Shown piece after piece: positions 24,003 through 35,924 of a DNA stretch of 64,000 nt (position 1 is its first letter; the number at the start of each line of letters is the position of its first letter). This DNA is from Glandiceps talaboti (lineage: Eukaryota; Hemichordata; Enteropneusta; Spengelidae): assembly GCF_964340395.1 (NCBI RefSeq), contig NC_135550.1:4562601-4626600 (forward strand). Direction: 5' to 3'. The position numbers were made by a program, and so were the translations under genes. The notes under the pieces were generated by a model, which was not told the DNA's origin, did no database searches, and saw nothing but the letters and a program-made list of their open reading frames with translations.

Positions 24003-24033
<31 letters not shown>

Positions 24034-24123
24034 ATGTATGTATGTATGTATGTATGTATGTATGTATGTATGTATGTGTCTGTGTGTGTATGTGTGTGTG
24101 AGTGTGTGTCCGTGTGTCTGTGT
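23820..24123. repeat. (GTAT)n / (GT)n composite microsatellite
   Basis: Long GTAT tracts alternating with short (GT)n runs, ending in diverged GTGT/GTCC units. This is the reverse-complement orientation of the CATA arrays elsewhere in the window. Confidence 0.95.
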
Positions 24124-24239
24124 GTGTGTTATTGAATATTGAATATTGAATAATTGTATTGCCGTAAATTGTATTAGGGGACCCCTTGCCCAGTAGAAAA
24201 AAGGGACTATCACAATGGTTTGAGAATAGAATCAATTAC

Positions 24240-24560
24240 AAAGGAGGTAAGGATGCTTAGAGGAAAGAAACCATTGCAAAGACAGGGAGGGGAGGGGGTA
24301 AATAATGCTAAGAGGAAAATAATCATGAGAGGGGAGGGGTTAACGAAAGTTCGAGGATATAAATCCATTGCAAAGGCAGAGATGGGGAGGTAAGGATTTT
24401 TAGAGGAAAAGAAATCCATTGCAAAGACAGAGAGTGGAAGGTTAAAGAAGAGTTGGGGATGTAATCCAAGATTGCTAAAAACAGAAGGGACGGGTTGATG
24501 ATTGAGGATACAATACATTGTAAACGCAGAGAGGGCGTTGACAATATTGTAAGGATAGAA
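24240..24560 (+). repeat. Degenerate G/A-rich tandem repeat, about 55-60 bp unit
   Basis: Five or so diverged units recognisable by TTAGAGGAAA, AATCCATTGCAAAG(A/G)CAGAGA and GGGGAGGTAA. The purine asymmetry is strong on the plus strand. No coding frame is convincing. Confidence 0.65.
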
Positions 24561-24636
24561 ACCTATGGGAAGAATGGAGCGGTATGAACCACCGTACGTG
24601 GTTGGAATAATGGGTACATTCGATTGCGTTCAGTTG

Positions 24637-24672
<36 letters not shown>

Positions 24673-25329
24673 TCCTAACTACATGCACTACGAAGCCAGC
24701 AATCTTTCTTATTCATAAAAATGATGTTGAAATGACCATATCAATTATGATACAGCTGAACTGTCAGTGCGTAGCTGATATCGATATGAACGAAAATACG
24801 ATAGATTGTGAATCGATTTATTGTAATCTATCAATAAACTCACCCGTCAAATCGACAGTCTAGCAATACATCAATCGATCGATTAATTAATCAATCAGTG
24901 ATGCCTGCTGACTGAATCAGATGCTTGCCTTCGCTCTACATTATACGTTGGTATGTACCTATGTTGAAATCGATATAATCTACCTATTGACAATCTATGA
25001 ATCTCTTTTCGATATGTCAATAAGAATTACCGATCAACGTATAGTAGGGAATTATACTCAGCAAGAGGTACACACGGAATCACTGCACAGGGACACAACA
25101 GAAAATAACTTGAAGATGATTTATTTCGCAGTATAACGTCTGGCCCACCAATCAACAGGAGAGAGCGAGGTCCAGATTCACTCAAAGTTACTACAGATAT
25201 AGCCCAGAAAAGGGGCGTCTGTCGATATGCAAAGCATATAAAAATTACACTACAATTCTTATTTAAATGTCAAGTTTCACGTCACTAGTCATTCCAGACA
25301 GTTGATTGGATTTAAGTTCTTGATATCTG
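24561..25329. other. No gene; (CAAT)n at 24638-24672
   Basis: A nine-unit CAAT tract, and a second ATCGATCGATTAATTAATCA run near 24868. Frames at 24624-24863 and 24921-25136 lack motifs. Confidence 0.55.
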
Positions 25330-25497
25330 CATATAGTGAGGTAATATTCATATATTCAATTTGTGTGTGTTCCGTCTTTTTACTCTGCTGTTTCTGTAAG
25401 TTGTTTTTGTCGTTATTGTCATTGTAGCCTGGTGCCGAAGGCAAATTTCCATTGTATTGGATAATAAAGTATATATTATTATATTATTATTAATATT
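25330..25497 (+). mobile_element. LINE 3' end fragment
   Basis: GAAGGCAAATTTCCATTGTA, then TTGGATAATAAAGTATATAT and an (ATT)n tail. It matches the form of the 3' end of the Rex1-like element at 18,545-18,600 (GACAAATTTCCCC...GGATAATAAAGT). No coding part remains. Confidence 0.6.
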
Positions 25498-26240
25498 CAG
25501 ATTATTATCTTGCGTACCCAAGCGCATTATATATTAAAATATTCTTAAGAAATGTACCTAAAATACTGTACCATTAAAATATTTTTATGACAGGTGTTGC
25601 CGACTAGCAATACATACAAATTCTATTCTTTTGAAGTCGTAATAAGTTTGTTTGACATTTAGCCGACATCAACGTATCTAGACTTCCTGACTTTTAAAGT
25701 TGAAAGCTTATTCAAGGTTCCCTTTGTTTCAAGCCCAGCACTCTAACTTGAACTTGACACTTCCACTAACAAAAGCTATTCAAACATCACCGGAGATTAG
25801 GTTTTTAGGCACTTATTGTTCTTGCTACTGATAGCTTTTTCCATTGTTTCGTTCAATTGTATTCTTTTGTTATTCACGTGTCTTTGTACTTGATTGGAAT
25901 GTTCTCTTTTGTAGTTATAATTGTGTGTTGGTTTTGCTAAAGTGCTTGGCTAAAAGACAATAGGATTTATTAAATCGATACCATATTGGTTTTCTATCTG
26001 CTATTAGTGCTTTTCTAGATACAAAATATCTCAAGTTCATTTCTACTGTTGGAATGTATGTGACACTAACTACAAGTTGTTTCAACTTTGCATGCTTTAT
26101 TAAAACAAAAAAAATATCTTTTTATATCCTGGTTATACAAACGATGTCATATTGAATGTTGAGTCTTAATAAAAGCGATGTTATATTTTGAACTAATACT
26201 TCTAGTATGATATTGTGTTGTGTTCTAACCCCCCCCCATC
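25498..26240. other. No recognised gene
   Basis: AT-rich sequence with no frame, motif or repeat match that I can support. A C-run sits at 26230-26237, next to the tail of the following LINE. Confidence 0.5.
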
Positions 26241-26242
26241 AA

Positions 26243-28078
26243 TAAATAATAATAATAATAAAAAATATGTTTATTCAGGGTAGCTCAAGTAAGTATTACA
26301 GTACAAAAGTAAGTGAAACACTTCTTTCCGTTGAGGCCCTCACACTGGACAAAAAAAATCATACACACATGCTCAGACAGAACGAAAGCAAAACACTGCA
26401 CAATAAATTAATGTGAGAAAAAAAATACTCGATGAGCGAATTGTGAACTAACACACAACAGCAGTGACAAAGAATTCGCAAACGGATGCAATGAATACAA
26501 AGTTACATGACTGAACAAGGGGACAGAAACAGCTGAAACTAAGACAATTGGTGATATCTCTTCTTGTACCTGGCTGAAAAACCAGGTGACGTTTTAGCAC
26601 CTGGCTACTTGGGCTGAGCGTCCAAGTAGTGGGTTTTGTATAGCCTTTTAAATATACTAGTGTTTTCAGCTGTTTTCAAGTTGTCTGGTAGGGAGTTCCA
26701 GGTATTTCCACCCCTGTGAGTGAACTTTCGTAGGGCATAGTTATTTTTTGCTGGAGCAATGAAAACACCATTTGCTTTGCTAAGCCTTGTGTTATGACTA
26801 TGGACGGCTGAAAGAGGGGTAAAACAGTTAAGTAGATATGTGGGGACATTGCCGTGGTAACAATTGTAGGCCATCGTACTTAAATGGAATTGCTGTCTCT
26901 CAACGAGAGAAGGCCATCCTAATGTCTGCCTAACTTTAGTTGATGACGTTCTGATTGGACACCTAATAATAGTTTTGCCCGCCCTGTTTAAAAGACGTTC
27001 AAGTTTACATAATAAAGTAGAATTACAATTTGACCAGACTACGTCACCGTAGTCAAAGACTGGTAGTATCATTGATTCGATCAGCATTTTCGCTGTTTGC
27101 TGCGGAAGACAATTTCTGATACGACGTATTATTCCTAGTCTCTGTGATATTTTGGTTATAGTTTTGTTAACGTGCGATTCCCAGGATAGTAACGGGTCGA
27201 ACCAAATACCTAAATATTTAAATGCATCAGCCTGCTCCAAGGGTTCATCGTCAATTTTAATATTGAGATTTGTTGGCACCTTGTGGACTCTTTTCTTTAT
27301 TCTAAAAATCATCGACTTAGTTTTTTTGACATTCAATGTAAGTTTATTGGCGGTAAGCCAGGAATGGACTGAGCTCAGATCTCTCTGTAGAACTTGTTGA
27401 ACCTCACTAGTGTCTTTTGAGGCATAAAAGAGCGCTGTATCGTCCGCGTACAATATAACTTTGGAGTTTTCAACATGCAAATGAAGGTCGTTAATGTAGA
27501 TAATGAATAGTAGCGGACCGAGAACGGAACCTTGAGGGACACCGTATTCGATTTGCTGAAGATCTGAGGTCACTCCATTAAGAGATACACATTGATTTCT
27601 ATTTAAAAGATAATTCTTAAACCATAGATGTTCATTTTCTCGTAGTCCAATATTGGAAAGCTTGTCTAGGAGAAGATGGGGATCTATGGTATCGAAAGCC
27701 TTCTTTAAGTCAAGAAAGACAACTCCTGTATAAAGGCCCTGGTGTGCATTATCTAATATGTAATCTGTGACGTCAATAAGAGCTGTAACAGTAGAATGGG
27801 ACGGTCTGAAACCTGACTGGTAAACACTGAGAAGATTGTTGATAGTTAAATGATTGTATAACTGTTCATGGGCTATTTTTTCAAAGGTTTTCAGGCAAAT
27901 TGATAACAAAGATATAGGTCTATAGTTAGATGTGTCTATAACCGGTCCGTCTTTATAAACAGGACAAACCTTGGCAATTTTCCACTCGTCTGGTATTTCC
28001 CCAGACGATAGAGAATAGTTAAAGATAGTAGCTAGAGGCCAATTTAAAAATTTAACAATTAAAAGAAGAGAAAAAATT
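26243..28078 (-). mobile_element. 5'-truncated CR1/Jockey-superfamily LINE
   Basis: The minus strand is open from about 28075 to 26605 (close to 490 codons). It has EWKIAKVCPVYKDG, SNYRPISLLSICLKTFEKI, HSTVTALIDV, FLDLKKAFDTIDPHLLLDKL, GVPQGSVLGPLLFIIYINDL, the catalytic VILYADDTALF, KLTLNVKKTKSMIF and a CR1-type thumb and tail (SLPDNLKTAENTSIFKRLYK). The 3' untranslated part runs to about 26243 and ends in an (ATT)n tail, read on the minus strand. The endonuclease is lost by 5' truncation near 28078. The reverse transcriptase part has no stop, so the insertion is fairly young. It differs clearly from the Rex1-like copies here. Confidence 0.88.
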
Positions 28079-28094
28079 ATATTACACCCTTGAC

Positions 28095-28312
28095 TTCGAC
28101 GTGGTAATTGTCAATAACAGTATAAGTCTGTTTGATTTCTATATAATATAGCACATTTTCCCATACTGTGTTTAAAGCGCATTACCTATAAAGGGACCTT
28201 CTTCAACTTGCACCCGATATGTAAGCGCATTGCATTAAAAGCGGCAATTCACATTGCCACCGCTATCCCAGCAGTCCCTAATTACATAGGTGGGTTGACT
28301 GAATGAAGCACA
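28095..28312 (-). mobile_element. SINE, 3' body copy
   Basis: On the minus strand it shares GGGATAGCGG, AATGTGAA and GCTTTTAA-type blocks and a GGGAAAATGTGCTATAT end with the two other copies of this family (33,362-33,725 plus; 48,270-48,662 minus). It lacks a clear tRNA-like head. It lies between the LINE and the last exon of the LicD-family gene. Confidence 0.6.
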
Positions 28313-28376
28313 ATCGTGGTTCAAACTTTGTCAGTATGAAGATAATCGTGCTCCTATTCGTCGAGTGAGTTTTCTA

Positions 28377-28815
28377 TCAAGTGAATGGAAGCCAACATTT
28401 CCACTTGTACGGTATATGCACTTTATAGTTTCTTGAATACGAATAAGGGTATCTTATCTCTAAGAAATCGTCATAATTGTGTGGAACTTTTGCTTTTAAA
28501 CCAATGAAATCTAATCTTGTGGTTGGAAATAGCCATGACAACGGGAATTCGATTGCTTTGCTGTATACATGGTCCACATATGTCATCTCATTGATAACTC
28601 TTTTTGAGAAATATCTTTTCACCATTTTACGTGGTTTTCCTGCGAATTCCCCGTCATACACCACCCATCGTTGGAGATCCACCGTTAGATTTCTGTAACT
28701 TGCTATAACTGCGTTTGCATCAATCCCTTTTTCTTTGAGTTGTTTCTGAAATTTGGAATTTTTGTACAATTTCCCTTCAGGCCATAATCGTCCGAAATCT
28801 GCATCCCCGTCGTGT
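28377..28815 (-). CDS. LicD-family gene, exon 2
   Basis: The acceptor (minus strand) is TTGTTTATTACAG ending at 28816. The first base completes Arg, then HDGDADFGRLWPEGK supplies the Asp triad. The exon is open for 145 codons to TGA and ends KCWLPFT. A second copy lies at 42,369-42,813. Confidence 0.75.
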
Positions 28816-31594
28816 CTGTAATAAACAAACCATAGCGTGTTACCATGGTTACATGAGGCATATTCTGTATTCAATGTGTGTGTGTGTTTCTGTGGTTTAC
28901 ACTTTTCATTGTCACTGAAATATACTTGTTTCATTTCATTTCAAATTCTAAAACACATCGAACGATCGGAGCTGTCACCAGGAACTTGGCCCGAGGAACT
29001 TGGACACACTATCAACCAAATATGAACTTGAATGCCTCATTTGAAGTACGTGTGTACGTATGTACATGTACAGTATGTTGTAAAGTGCACCACCAACGGT
29101 CAGATTGTGGGAATGAATTTGATGGTTCTTATTAATTGCGTGAACTTTATGTGATGTAAAATCATAACAAGACTCTCCAGAACAACAAGTTTACGGAAAT
29201 GTCTTTTTTCCTGGAGTTCTGCTTTCTCTGAAGTTGTTGCCAAGAATTTACAAAATGATAAATTGAAGACAGTATGAGTATTCTCCCATTTGAAAACCCA
29301 TCTATAAGTCTTGAATTAAATCTCAACGAGGCTAGCATAAAACCTGGGTAGTTATTGTGTATTCTTAGCGTTTGGTATTGGCAGGGATTGAAGATCAGCA
29401 GAGACAGCTCAGCGTTATATGTAGTTACATCAAATTATAGCAAAAACAGATGCCACAGCAGCATTAACTATTAAAGATACAATTAATCAGAAATTTAGAA
29501 GGTCTTATAGTACGCTTGCCTGTATCGCTAACCTTGAAAGATTGGGAAAATTCAGACCCAATTCACGCACTGCTGCCACTGTGAAACGTAACGATCTTGT
29601 CTTTCAAATTACTTTTCTCATTTGCATATGTTTATAAGGGTGCTGCGGAGTGGCTGGTATATGACAGAAAGTACGGAACAAAAATGGAGGTATGGAAATG
29701 TGACAGTGGAGGAGAGAAGACTGTCTTAATCCATAGACCCCTACCCATTCCTGTATGGTGTATACCCGTGTCTATATGATAAACCACAGGGAGCTCAGGC
29801 TCGGTTAGTTGTGTTTACAAATATAAACAAACAAGTAAACAAACAAACAAGCAAACAAAACACAAACAAGTAAAAGCAAACATACAAACAAACAAATAAA
29901 TAAACAAGTAAACAAACAAATAAACAAAACAAATAAATAGATAGATAAACAAACAAACAAAACAAAAACAAACAAAATAAACCGACACATGAGTAGATAC
30001 ATACATGAGTAAACGACAACAAACCAACGAACAAACACTACCCCCCTTAGTTTTGTTTACAAATATTAACAAACAAGTAAACAAACAATCAAACAAAACA
30101 CAAACATACAAATAAACAAGTAAACAAACAAACATAAACAAACAAACAAACAAACAAAATAAACTGACACATGAGTAGATACATACATGAGTAAACGACA
30201 ACAAACCAACGAACAAACACTACCCCCCCCCCCCCCCTCACATGGTCACATCTGGAAATAACCCACAAGGGTTGAGACTGATCAACATCCATACCCAAAA
30301 GCGAGTACTATAATAATTTTCATATCCTGAAAAAAATGCCATAACTTGACTTCAGATCAGTCAAAAATCCACCTCGCTAGAACAAATATGCTTAGAACTC
30401 GTGTTTCTGGGACAATTAATGCCAGTTATGAATTGGTAAAGGACAATATGGGCTACATTTTAGACCAAGCAAAATAGAAAATAACGCAAAGTGGACCCCG
30501 TTTTAGACTCTTCGACCTAAAAACCCCCCAAAAAAACCAGGCCCCATTTTAGACCAAAGGGGGAGAAAACGCACCTCAAATGGCGGAACATATTGAATTT
30601 GAAGGTGCACTTACTCATGGCGGAATAAGGGGAGAGCAGTAGTTGAACTTGATTTCGCTATTACTCATTGGTATGACAGTGCCACATAGCAGGAAAAGAC
30701 CAGCCTTGATAAAATAGTCAAAACCACTGCTAATTGACAGGTTCAGCAGTTGGTCCGCTTAAAGTCATTGGTATTGATTGAGTCAATGTTCAATTATACA
30801 CAAATCATTTCAGAAGCATCACCTCTGGGAAACGTTTTAGGTCACTCAGATCCGAGAACTGTATGGTTTTTTTTAAATAGCTTTTATCCAAGAGCAGTGC
30901 ATGTTCAGAATTTTACCTTAGCATTTTACAATTTGTGATTTTAAGCCTTTTATGTTTTGTCCGTGGTTTTATCATGACTCCATGCTGTATTGTATTGTAT
31001 TGTTTTATACTCTGTATGTTTGTCTTTGTTCTGCTAATTAACAACGCCAAGGCACATCATCCTGTTCGGCTTTATAGTCGTTTTTACTATGTTCACATTG
31101 GGTTTTTTTCCTCCGGAGGTAATCTTCTAATTCTAATCTTCTCCTGTACGGGATGAAAACGATATTGTACGAAAGCGATGATTGCTAACATATAAAACTT
31201 GTCTAAGAGGAAAATTTGAGTCGGCGAGATTGTACGAGAGTGATGATTTCAACAAAATGGCGATTATTTTACAATCATATGGTTTTACAATTATATCAAA
31301 TCATTACCTTAAAATATCGCCTGTGTTGACGGCTCCCAACAATGTACCGAAATCCAACCAATAAGTGACGTTCATTTCTTCATAACTGGCAATAATGGCG
31401 CTTACCATGTACCTCATGTCTGTCAACTGCTGCTCTGTTAAATAACAAGTGTCGTTGTAGTATCCCATAACATTGGGTAAAACTGCAAAATGAAGCATGA
31501 GACAAGATACTACCAAGATGATTACCACTGTGACACAAAGTTTTCGTTTTCGTCTTGTTAATTTGGGTAGACACATGCGAGCTTTAGAAACCAT
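28377..31594 (-). CDS. Two-exon LicD-family membrane protein (fukutin/FKRP-like transferase fold)
   Basis: Exon 1 (31594-31308) and exon 2 (28815-28377) join in phase 2 to give 241 residues. An N-terminal basic cluster (KLTRRKRKL) precedes a hydrophobic anchor (about residues 20-40), as in type II Golgi enzymes. Residues 78-88 read YWLDFGTLLGA. The splice junction builds GDILR-HDGDADFG, which matches the LicD active-site pattern GDILPWDxDxDIG. Near the C-terminus DFIGLKAKVPHNYDDFLEIR matches the closing LicD motif. Family members transfer phosphocholine or ribitol-phosphate to glycans. The substrate here is unknown. The protein is short but keeps both ends of the domain. I placed the start at the ATG at 31594, since the frame further upstream opens only with TTG. 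Confidence 0.8.
28816..31307 (-). other. LicD-family gene intron
   Basis: About 2.5 kb. The part next to exon 2 (to about 29,350) is duplicated beside the second exon copy at 42.8-43.3 kb. It also holds the AAAC-rich duplicated block at 29,810-30,240. No further exon is needed to keep the LicD domain intact. Confidence 0.6.
29810..30238. repeat. AAAC-rich block in tandem duplicate
   Basis: Two successive copies (about 29,810-30,050 and 30,050-30,238). Each starts GTTTACAAATAT(A/T)AACAAACAAG and continues as (AAAC)n-like sequence. Each then ends with GACACATGAGTAGATACATA, CATGAGTAAACGACAAC and AAACACTACCCCCC. The unique end is nearly identical between copies, so the duplication is recent. Confidence 0.85.
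31308..31594 (-). CDS. LicD-family gene, exon 1
   Basis: Encodes the cytosolic tail, membrane anchor and the first half of the LicD core, ending GAVNTGDIL. The donor (minus strand) is TTTTAAG|GTAATG with GT at 31307-31306, and the exon ends two bases into an Arg codon. Confidence 0.75.
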
Positions 31595-32240
31595 GTCCAA
31601 TTGTTTGAGCAGTTTGTACGATATTTAAATAACATTAAAAATGCTTCGACGTGACTCGTCCTCAAACAATTATCAGTTTTGATCCATCTCTACACGGCGT
31701 TAATCACATACACACACGCTGAACTATTTTGTCGAGTATATTGACTGGAATCTTCGAACAAATATCAGCCCAACATTGCAGGAGGTCCATTGTTTCGAAG
31801 ATCTTCTCGAAACTTTCTATTCGAGCGTTACCAAGCAAGTGTTGACGCCAAAGGTGTTAAACGGTCCAGGAGTATAGGAATCCATATTTGATATACGAAA
31901 ACATTTATTAAATGCTGGCGTTATTATAATTATGAACACTTGTGTATGTGTATAGACTTTGTTATCGTTTGGATTTTATCATTTTTAATATCATAATGCG
32001 TTCTTATATTAGAGAAAAGTTTAGTTTAACTTCAAAGTGTAATTACATTCCCTGATAAGTGAAAGAGAAAATGCCATGGTTTGAATGGCACAATTGGTAT
32101 CGATCGGAGATTATGTAACCCGTTAATTACAATTAATAACATAAAAGACCGAGAGCAGGGACCCCTAGTTCATGTTTCATGACCAGTTGACATAAATTGA
32201 CATTGGCAACATACACGAGTACTTATCTAGTAGTTGGATC
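31595..32240. other. Upstream of the LicD-family gene, no recognised element
   Basis: Contains the presumed minus-strand promoter region. I see no clear TATA box, CpG-rich block or repeat match. Confidence 0.4.
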
Positions 32241-32249
32241 AGATAGATT

Positions 32250-33362
32250 ATCATATCATCATATCATATTATATTATGTACAGCTTTGAAGGCTAAAAGC
32301 CGTTAAGCCGATCAAAGGTAAAAAAATCAAATGTTCAACAGTCCATAGTCCAAAGTTCCACGAATAGTAACATGTATATAAATCAAACACTATCCAAGTT
32401 TATGTTAATGATAAAGTTTGTATTCAGCCCAGTGACTGTCTAGAGTGTTTTTGAAAGAGTTGATAGTATTCGCTGTAACATTTTTTGTTGGCAGTTTATT
32501 CCATGAATTGATGATCCGGTTTGGAAAAAAGTTGGCGCGAGTTGACTTCTGACACAAAGACTTCCGAAGTTTCAGTGGGTGGCCTCTCGTGGCACTATGT
32601 GTTACGCATTGGAAAAAATGCTGGTTCGCAGAGTATTTACCATGAAGATACTTCCATACTTCTATCATATCGCCCCTCATCCTTCTGTACGACATACTGG
32701 GAATATCTAAGCGTGTCAAACGTTCACTGTAGCTCAAGTCTCTCATTCCTCCAATTAATTTTGTTGCTCTCCGTAACACATTTTCAATTAAATTGCAGTC
32801 TTTAACAAAACGTGGTGACCACACAACATTGGCGTACTCTAAATGCGGACGCACAAGGGCAATGAAGAGTCTTTTCAGTGATTCTTTGTCTAGATATGTG
32901 AATGATCTTCTAATTAAACCGAGTATCTGATTTGCCTTATTTGCTTGTTTCTGTACATGAGGAGAAAATTTCAGTTCTGTATCAACGAAGACACCAAGGT
33001 CCTTTTCTAATAAAGTTGTCTCAAGTGCAGTCTGTGTGTTTCCACTGTCCATGGTGTACTGGAAGCTTGTGTTGTTATGGCCCATATGCATAGTTTTACA
33101 TTTAGAGGCATTGAACTTCAGTTGCCATTGATTAGTCCATGTCATTAAGTTGTCAATGTCATGTTGGAGCATCTCACAATCAGCTGTAGTTTGCACTGTT
33201 CTGTATATCTTGGTGTCATCAGCGAACATAAGACAGGAGCTATGAAGGACTGAGTCAGGTAGGTCATTGATGAAACAAACAAAAAGAACAGGACCGAGGA
33301 CACTGCCTTGGGGAATTCCGCTAGTTACTGGAGCCCATTTTATAGATAGATTGGATAGATTG
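32250..33362 (-). mobile_element. 5'-truncated CR1-like LINE
   Basis: The minus strand from about 33,355 has VTSGIPQGSVLGPVLFVCFI, the catalytic LMFADDTKIY, LKFNASKCKTMHMG, EKDLGVFVDTELKFSPHV and a C-terminal part with YANVVWSP and FFPNRIINSWNKLP, ending at 32405. The 3' end (32,250-32,400) has CGGCTTTTAGCC and an ATATGATATG-type tail. It starts inside the reverse transcriptase, and the coding part is otherwise open. It differs from the LINE at 26.2 kb. Confidence 0.85.
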
Positions 33363-33725
33363 TGGAGTCATGCGACGGGCGAATGGTTTAATTTTAGGTT
33401 CGACCCCGTCGTTGCTGTTTGTTACTAAATGTCTAAAGTCCTGGGCAATATTTGAACTACGATTGTGACTCAGACAACACAGCTGTATAATTGGGGACCT
33501 GGTAGGATAGAGGGTGCAATGTGAATGCTTTAATCATATGCGTTTATAGAGACTGCAATGGATTGTATGCTCCCCAGGGAGTTGACGAAGACTGAAGGGC
33601 CGTTGTGCCGCTATAGATCTATGCCAGGGGTAATAATTGTAAAGTGTTTTGAGCACACAGTGGGAAAACGCTTTATGAAAACCAACATATTATCATTGCT
33701 ATTATGGAAGAAAAAAGACGTTCTT
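33362..33725 (+). mobile_element. tRNA-derived SINE, plus-strand copy
   Basis: A B-box-like GGTTCGACCCC near 33,400 and an A-box-like head are followed by the shared body: TGTATAATTGGGGACCTGGT, AGGATAG, AATGTGAATGCTTTAATC, CTGCAATGGATTGTATGCTC, GTAATAATTGTAAAG and GGGAAAACGCTTTATGAAAA. The body matches the 48.3-kb copy closely and the 28.1-kb copy partly. The element lies immediately beyond the truncation point of the LINE. Confidence 0.7.
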
Positions 33726-35690
33726 GCGTTAAAATTGGACTGAGGTGGAGCTGATATTCTTCGGACTTTGCCACCCGGAGTGCGTAATTTGCTACCACTA
33801 CCTACTTTAGAAGTATGTGTTGCCGGGTCACAAAACAGAAGACAGTTTGGAAAAGAAAGCCGAATATTTCACTTTTCGAGACAGTAACTCTTACACCCAG
33901 ACGTAAAATGAAATCACCACGTCGATGTTGTGACAATGTTATTGACCGACAGCTTTAATTTCACAATTTTCGCAATGAATATATTAAATTTTGCATAAAT
34001 TTAATAATTTCCTGTTGATCATCTTTTTTATTTCTATTTGATGTTAGCTTGTTCACGACACTGACTGTGACTCCAATATTCCCATAAGCTGATTGGTCGC
34101 ATTGGAGAGTGGTTACATAGTATTCGGTTATTCAAATGATATGAGGTCAGTGTTGTCTGACATGAAAACATGATGCATGGTCTCTCAAACCTGAAGTTAA
34201 AGATCTCTTTAATTTTGTTTCTGAAACTTTTGACAAATTTTGTTACGATTTCAATTCTTTAGTTTGTGTTCATAGAATTACGGATTTTTCGTTTGCCTTG
34301 TTGTTTCTTTGAATTCATACTTACTTTCTTTCTCTTGAAGCGCTGGACTCTGATTTTTAATACATCACGAAAATAGTAAGCCGAAGAGCTGTCTTGTCCG
34401 ACCAAGAATTGATGAAAAGAAATAAAAAATACCTTTATATAGTCTGCGGAACTATGAACTTTGATTTAGATACAAAGTGTTAGTTATCATGTTTTATTTT
34501 CTTACAGCCAACTGACGTGACCAATCGCTTTTGCTTGTATGCAGCCTAAATGTAGGATGCGTTGTGTCACTCCGCCCTCAACGGCCCAATAGGGAATTTG
34601 CAATCCAGACTGAGCTTGCTCAGACGCAAAGGACTATGGGATTATCTGTGGTTATCGTAATACCTATTATGGACCTACCGATAAAATATACCTGCCACAA
34701 TGGTCAGGGTAACTATGAATTGATCATTCGAGGTTGCAAACAATGTAACAGTATTGTTTACAATAATTATACCAATTCATTAGTATTTATTGTCACATTT
34801 CCCATGATGCAACATTCAACATGGTGGGTTTGCAAGTTCTCTATTGTCATTTAATTATTGTCATGATAGACGCCAGCGAGGGCATTATCACGATTTAGCG
34901 CCTACACAACAAGGTTTGCCACTCTTTACCCAATTCTGATGATGTTAAAGTAGAAGGCGAGTGGAGGGCATCATCATATTTTGGTAAAGACTCAAGTGTC
35001 AACTAGAGGGTAGGCATCATTAGATGGTAATATTGCCAGTAAGGCATATTATGATAAATTTATTACCATCCACTCATATTCGTCCAACTTATCCACCCAA
35101 TATTCATTCATCATCGATGGAAAAGTTTCCCTTTCATTGTGCATTTCCAAATTGTACTTGCAGATAACAATTGAATGCGAACATGTAATAATTTAAATTT
35201 GTAGTAGCTCGATTGACCCTACAGCTCATTTCGGCTTCTGTCTGTCTCCCTGTAGTGATCATGACTTTGTCATCTCGAGCACGTAACACTATAGAACACC
35301 ATGCATGTTGTGATTCGATTCGATTCAATTCAACTCTAGATCTATTCAACAACTTTATTTATCTCAAATGGGCAATTCGGTTTGGCGGACATAACATCTA
35401 CACATCAAAAGACAAAACAAATAAAATAAAAGGTTACATGATATCAAATTTAAAGAATAATTCCAACTACAAAATTAAAGCGCAACTAAACTGTTTTGTT
35501 TAAAAGCCACACAGTGGATGATGGTATGAAAGAGATCTAAAGCCGGTTTGACCTGCAAACTGGGCATCTAAAACGTCTACCAGATCGCTGGAAGGAAGGA
35601 AATTGAATTCAGTAGTTTGAATGTGGTCTGTATCTATACAAAATTGAACACGCTTTCCTTGCCATTTGTTGATTGTAAAATGACGAAAGA
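33726..35690. other. No recognised gene
   Basis: Nearly 2 kb with only short frames (34531-34854, 35213-35503, 35500-35709) that lack motifs. A small ATTCGATTC repeat occurs near 35,311. Confidence 0.5.
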
Positions 35691-35743
35691 CTCCTTTGTG
35701 ATACACCAATAATTCTTATGAAAGACATATCCAATCACCTTGT

Positions 35744-35894
35744 TGTAGTGATATCGCCCTCTATCATAACACGCCCACTATTCGTGTTGGATGTAACGTT
35801 ATTCTAGTAGTTTCTGCAATGACGCAGTTCAATAAAGTTCATGTTCACGTTCAACCTTTGCGTGTTTTTCTAACTAATATGTCTCCAACATAAC
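35744..35894 (+). repeat. 5' LTR (151 bp)
   Basis: Begins TGTAGTGATATCGCC and ends CCAACATAAC. Contains AATAAA at 35831-35836. The only difference from the 3' LTR is T versus C in the ATATGTC(T/C)CC segment. Confidence 0.9.
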
Positions 35895-35895
35895 A

Positions 35896-35913
35896 TGGTG
35901 TCAGAAGTGGGAT
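35896..35913 (+). promoter_or_regulatory. Primer binding site, tRNA-Leu type
   Basis: TGGTGTCAGAAGTGGGAT complements the 3' end of a leucine tRNA (ATCCCACTTCTGACA plus CCA), a match I recall from animal tRNA-Leu sequences. It starts two bases after the end of the LTR. Confidence 0.8.
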
Positions 35914-35924
35914 ACTAGAAAACT

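Noticed and set aside
27152-27400. Plus-strand frame inside the minus-strand LINE
   Set aside because: Antisense shadow of the reverse transcriptase.
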